From assembly GCF_002188465.1 (NCBI RefSeq), contig NZ_NINW01000003.1:1-64000 (forward strand): a stretch of 64,000 nucleotides of DNA, given 5' to 3'. The position numbers were made by a program, and so were the translations under genes. The notes below the pieces were generated by a model, which saw only the letters and a list, made by a program, of their open reading frames with translations, did not search any database and had not been told where the DNA came from. The DNA is from Pigmentiphaga sp. NML080357. Lineage in GTDB: Bacteria; Pseudomonadota; Gammaproteobacteria; Burkholderiales; Burkholderiaceae_B. Positions 61,624-64,000 of this stretch are shown here, piece by piece. Positions within the stretch are counted from its first letter, which is position 1. Each line of letters starts with the position of its first letter.

Positions 61624-62631
61624 TCAATTCAAGGTGATGCGGGTCTTGTCCAGGATTTCCGTCCAGTACTTGAGGTCTTCGGCCATCATGGCCTCGAACT
61701 GCGTGGGCGAGACATCGCGCGTCTGGATGGCCCGCTTGGCCAGAGCTTGGCGGAACTCGTCGTTGCGCGCAACCCGCGCCCATGCCGCGCGGAGCTTTTC
61801 CTTGACCGGAGCGCTCACGCCGGAAGGCGCGAAGACGGCAAGCCAGCCGTCGTTGGCCATGCCCTCGATGCCCAGTTCCTTGAAGGTCGGCACGGACGGA
61901 AACGCCGCCGGCCGTTCCGAGCCGGTGGACGCCAGCGCGCGGATGCGCCCGCTGTGGATGAGGTCTTCGGCGCCCGCCACGGTTTGCAGGGTGAGCTGCA
62001 CGTCGCCCGCGAGCAAGGCCATGATGGCGGGGTTCTGGCCCTGGTATGGCGCATGCACCATGTTCAGGCCCTGCTGCAGGCGGAACTGCTCGGCAAGCAC
62101 GTGCGAAGGCGCTCCCACGCCGCCGGATGCGTATGTGAAGGCGCCGGGCTTGGCCTTGATGCGTTCGACCAGCTCGCGCACATTGGCCACGTCCACGTGC
62201 TGCGGCGCGACCATGAGGACGAAGCCCTGGTCGCCCAGGTAGCCGATAGGCGTGAAGCTGCGCAGCGGATCGTATTCCACGTCGGGCCGCAGCCTGCTGT
62301 TGAGCAGGATGCCGAACGAGCCCAGCGCGAGGGTGTAGCCGTCGGGCTTGGACTTGGCCAGCCGCACCATGCCGATCGTGCTGCCGGCTCCCGGCACGTT
62401 CCTCACCACCACGGGCTGGCCGAGCTCCTTGGCGAGATAGGTCGCGGCCAGGCGTCCCGCCACGTCCAGCAATCCCCCCGGCGCGTACGGGACGATGAGC
62501 TCGAGATTGCGGCTGGGATACTCCTCCGCCGCTCCCGCCGGCATCGTGCCGAACAGGGCGGCCGCGAGCACCAGTGCGCGGGCGGCGAGGGCACGGGCAC
62601 GCCCCATGCCGTTTCTGACGATGTTATTCAT
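61624..62631 (-). CDS. Bug/TctC-type periplasmic solute receptor (6 of 6)
   Basis: The 335-residue receptor has a signal peptide (about residues 1-35, ending PAGAAE) and IVPYAPGGLLDVAGRLAATYL, VRNVPGAGSTIGMVRLAKSKPDGYTLA and VHAPYQGQNPAIMALLAGDVQ. AAGGAG precedes the start region. It follows the TauD-family dioxygenase by 29 bases and precedes a LysR gene, so it probably captures the dioxygenase's substrate, such as a sulfonate, phenoxy acid or amino acid derivative. Confidence 0.91.
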   Translation of the reverse strand: MNNIVRNGMGRARALAARALVLAAALFGTMPAGAAEEYPSRNLELIVPYAPGGLLDVAGRLAATYLAKELGQPVVVRNVPGAGSTIGMVRLAKSKPDGYTLALGSFGILLNSRLRPDVEYDPLRSFTPIGYLGDQGFVLMVAPQHVDVANVRELVERIKAKPGAFTYASGGVGAPSHVLAEQFRLQQGLNMVHAPYQGQNPAIMALLAGDVQLTLQTVAGAEDLIHSGRIRALASTGSERPAAFPSVPTFKELGIEGMANDGWLAVFAPSGVSAPVKEKLRAAWARVARNDEFRQALAKRAIQTRDVSPTQFEAMMAEDLKYWTEILDKTRITLN

Positions 62632-62660
62632 GTTGGTCGCGTCTCCTTCCACGTATTCAT

Positions 62661-63752
62661 TCAAGCCACGCTTGCGCGCAGCGATTCGAGATAGGCCTCG
62701 GGGAATTCCAGTTCGGGCTGCCGGCGCGCCAGCCAGAGCCGGTGGTCCTCGTCCGAGTGCATCACCTGGCGCTCGGCCAGCGGCGGCCACTCCGGCGCGC
62801 TGAGCCAGACTCGGAGCAGATGGCGGCGTTTCTCGATGGCGTCTTCGTCGACATAGTCCGTGCGGCCATGCACGATCACGCGATTGTTGAGGAACTGGAT
62901 GTCGCCGTCCTGGAACTGCATGTCCAGGTAGAAATCCGGCGATTCGGCCATGGTCTCCAGGGTGGCGATCGCTTCCCTGTCGAGGTCGGTCAAGTGTCCG
63001 TGCCCCTCCTGCGCCGCGCGCCGGATGTAGCTGCCTAGAAAGTAGCAGGCCACCTGCTGCGGCCAGCCGTCGAGCCGGTCGAACACCGGAACCGGCGCCA
63101 GGCTCACCTTTCTCCCGTCGCCCAGCTGGGCGTCCTTGTCGCCGCGCCGGAAGTAGTAGCCGCCGTACAGGCTGGCCAGCAGGTCCGGCCGGCTCTCGGC
63201 CAGCGCATCGTGGATTGCCAGGGCGCTGCAGATCCGGCTCGCGCCGCCGGCCTTGGCGGTGCGCAGACACATCAGGCCGATGATGTCGCAGGAATCGGTG
63301 TGCATGTTCATGTGGCCGCCGTCCTGGTAGGCGCGCGCCACTTCGCCGTAGCCTTCGAGGTTCAGCACGTGGCCCAGCAGCTCGCCCCGGTGGGACTGGG
63401 AGATCGGCACGCCCAGGTGCACGGAGAGGCCGAAATAGATCTGGGCCATTTCATCGGCGCTGTACTCGGTGCGCGGCAGGCCGCGCAGCATGGCGAATCC
63501 CTTGCCGCGATAGATCTGCCCGGCAACCGCCGCCAACTTGCGCGCCACCCGGTCCAGCGGGAAGTCCTGGCGGCGCAAGGGCAGGGTCCGCCCCCCGCCT
63601 CGTGCATTCAGGGCCGCAAGCGCGCGGCCGATTTCGTCGATATCCGCTTCGTCCAGGTGGAACAGGCAGGTTTCGGTCCAATCGATCTGCGGACCGCGCC
63701 AGGAAGCGGGCGCGCCCGTAGGGGACAGGAGGTGGCGAGTGGCAGTGGACAT
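62661..63752 (-). CDS. TauD/TfdA-family Fe(II)/2-oxoglutarate dioxygenase
   Basis: The 363-residue enzyme has the Fe-binding HxD of the family in HMNMHTDSCDIIGLMC (His-Thr-Asp) near residue 155. The distal His is in NNRVIVHGRTDYVD, followed by the 2-oxoglutarate-binding Arg in RHLLRVWLSAPEWPP. It hydroxylates a substrate next to a heteroatom or carboxylate. It resembles the larger TauD/TfdA members rather than taurine dioxygenase itself. It is the first gene of a unit with Bug receptor 6 and LysR. Confidence 0.9.
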   Translation of the reverse strand: MSTATRHLLSPTGAPASWRGPQIDWTETCLFHLDEADIDEIGRALAALNARGGGRTLPLRRQDFPLDRVARKLAAVAGQIYRGKGFAMLRGLPRTEYSADEMAQIYFGLSVHLGVPISQSHRGELLGHVLNLEGYGEVARAYQDGGHMNMHTDSCDIIGLMCLRTAKAGGASRICSALAIHDALAESRPDLLASLYGGYYFRRGDKDAQLGDGRKVSLAPVPVFDRLDGWPQQVACYFLGSYIRRAAQEGHGHLTDLDREAIATLETMAESPDFYLDMQFQDGDIQFLNNRVIVHGRTDYVDEDAIEKRRHLLRVWLSAPEWPPLAERQVMHSDEDHRLWLARRQPELEFPEAYLESLRASVA

Positions 63753-63913
63753 GGTCGTCGCTCGGGAATAGTTGGAATCGCCCCGGGCCGCACCGGCCCG
63801 GACGATCCCAGTGTGCCCGATCGCCCCTGATATCTCTAATTCTTTTCAATGGCGGAGCTGATACATCCCGTATCTCAGCCTTCATCGCCTCCCGACAGGC
63901 CTCGCGGCCATGA

Positions 63914-63946
63914 AAAAACCCCGACCGGGAAACGATCGGGGTTTTT
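63914..63946. terminator. Bidirectional Rho-independent terminator at the right edge
   Basis: AAAAACCCCGACCG pairs with CGATCGGGGTTTTT around a GGAAA loop, giving a 14-base stem with T-tracts on both strands. It lies in the 248-base stretch after the dioxygenase start (63753-64000) where no gene was found. It most likely ends a transcript arriving from the right. Confidence 0.85.
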
Positions 63947-64000
63947 CGCAAGCGCAACCGGAAATCCGCGCCGGCGGCAGCCAGCGCGCAGGCCGGGAGT

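Noticed and set aside
62661-63752. Taurine dioxygenase tauD
   Set aside because: The protein is larger than TauD and lacks tauABC neighbours. Only the Fe(II)/2-oxoglutarate family can be supported.

Overview
The window is GC-rich bacterial chromosome with housekeeping genes in a beta-proteobacterial arrangement (ftsY / rsmD-coaD-ferredoxin at the left, ychF and pth at the right). Between them lies much catabolic and regulatory accessory DNA. Six separate periplasmic receptors of the Bug/TctC type (tripartite tricarboxylate family), all without TctA/TctB partners, point to Burkholderiales, family Alcaligenaceae, most likely Bordetella or Achromobacter. No rRNA, tRNA, CRISPR array, phage or insertion sequence was recognised.

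Layout. 1-2000: ftsY (partial), rsmD, coaD, an Alvin-type ferredoxin. 2008-8151: a decayed catabolic cluster with a gamma-glutamyltransferase-like gene and a semialdehyde dehydrogenase merged by an apparent deletion, an FAD monooxygenase, and a frameshifted ThDP enzyme. 8175-17053: MOSC protein, AsmA protein bracketed by two long hairpin repeats, pirin, a Bug receptor, AraC/GyrI-like regulator, MazG-like hydrolase, adenine/adenosine deaminase, PRC-barrel protein. 17284-20759: pobA-ligA-ligB-bug (4-hydroxybenzoate to protocatechuate and its 4,5-cleavage). 20769-29265: a catabolic regulon around a HutC-type GntR repressor, with LeuCD-like hydratase, ICL/PEP-mutase-like lyase, isochorismatase-fold protein, Bug receptor, Asp/Glu-racemase-fold protein and a second FAD monooxygenase. 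Three near-identical operators (CTATTG-N6-CAATAG) link its transcription units.

29496-38410: AhpD-like protein with an ECF41 sigma factor and its probable own promoter, a lipoprotein, a TetR/VOC divergent pair with a large operator, a PQQ dehydrogenase, membrane proteins and a porin. 38641-44179: an unusual lipoprotein/secreted-hydrolase pair, a Bug receptor, and a lipid-phosphate operon (diacylglycerol-kinase-like, metallophosphoesterase, PAP2). 44187-49790: isochorismatase-family hydrolase, DUF937 and EcsC proteins, a DHA2 exporter with its MarR regulator, and a PadR-Fur regulator pair. 49879-55034: LysR with nucleoside deaminase, a second deletion scar joining two 5'-truncated genes head to head, and a MipA-MFS-TetR module with three matching operators. 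55119-63752: ychF and pth separated by a Bug/hydrolase unit, a degenerate SDR and a CPBP protease, then a TauD-Bug-LysR operon. A bidirectional terminator sits near the right edge.

Two themes stand out. Local regulators sit beside recognisable operator palindromes, so several small regulons can be read from the DNA. There are also three gene-inactivating events (deletion at about 3555, frameshift at 7018-7023, deletion at about 51602), suggesting partial decay of accessory catabolism.
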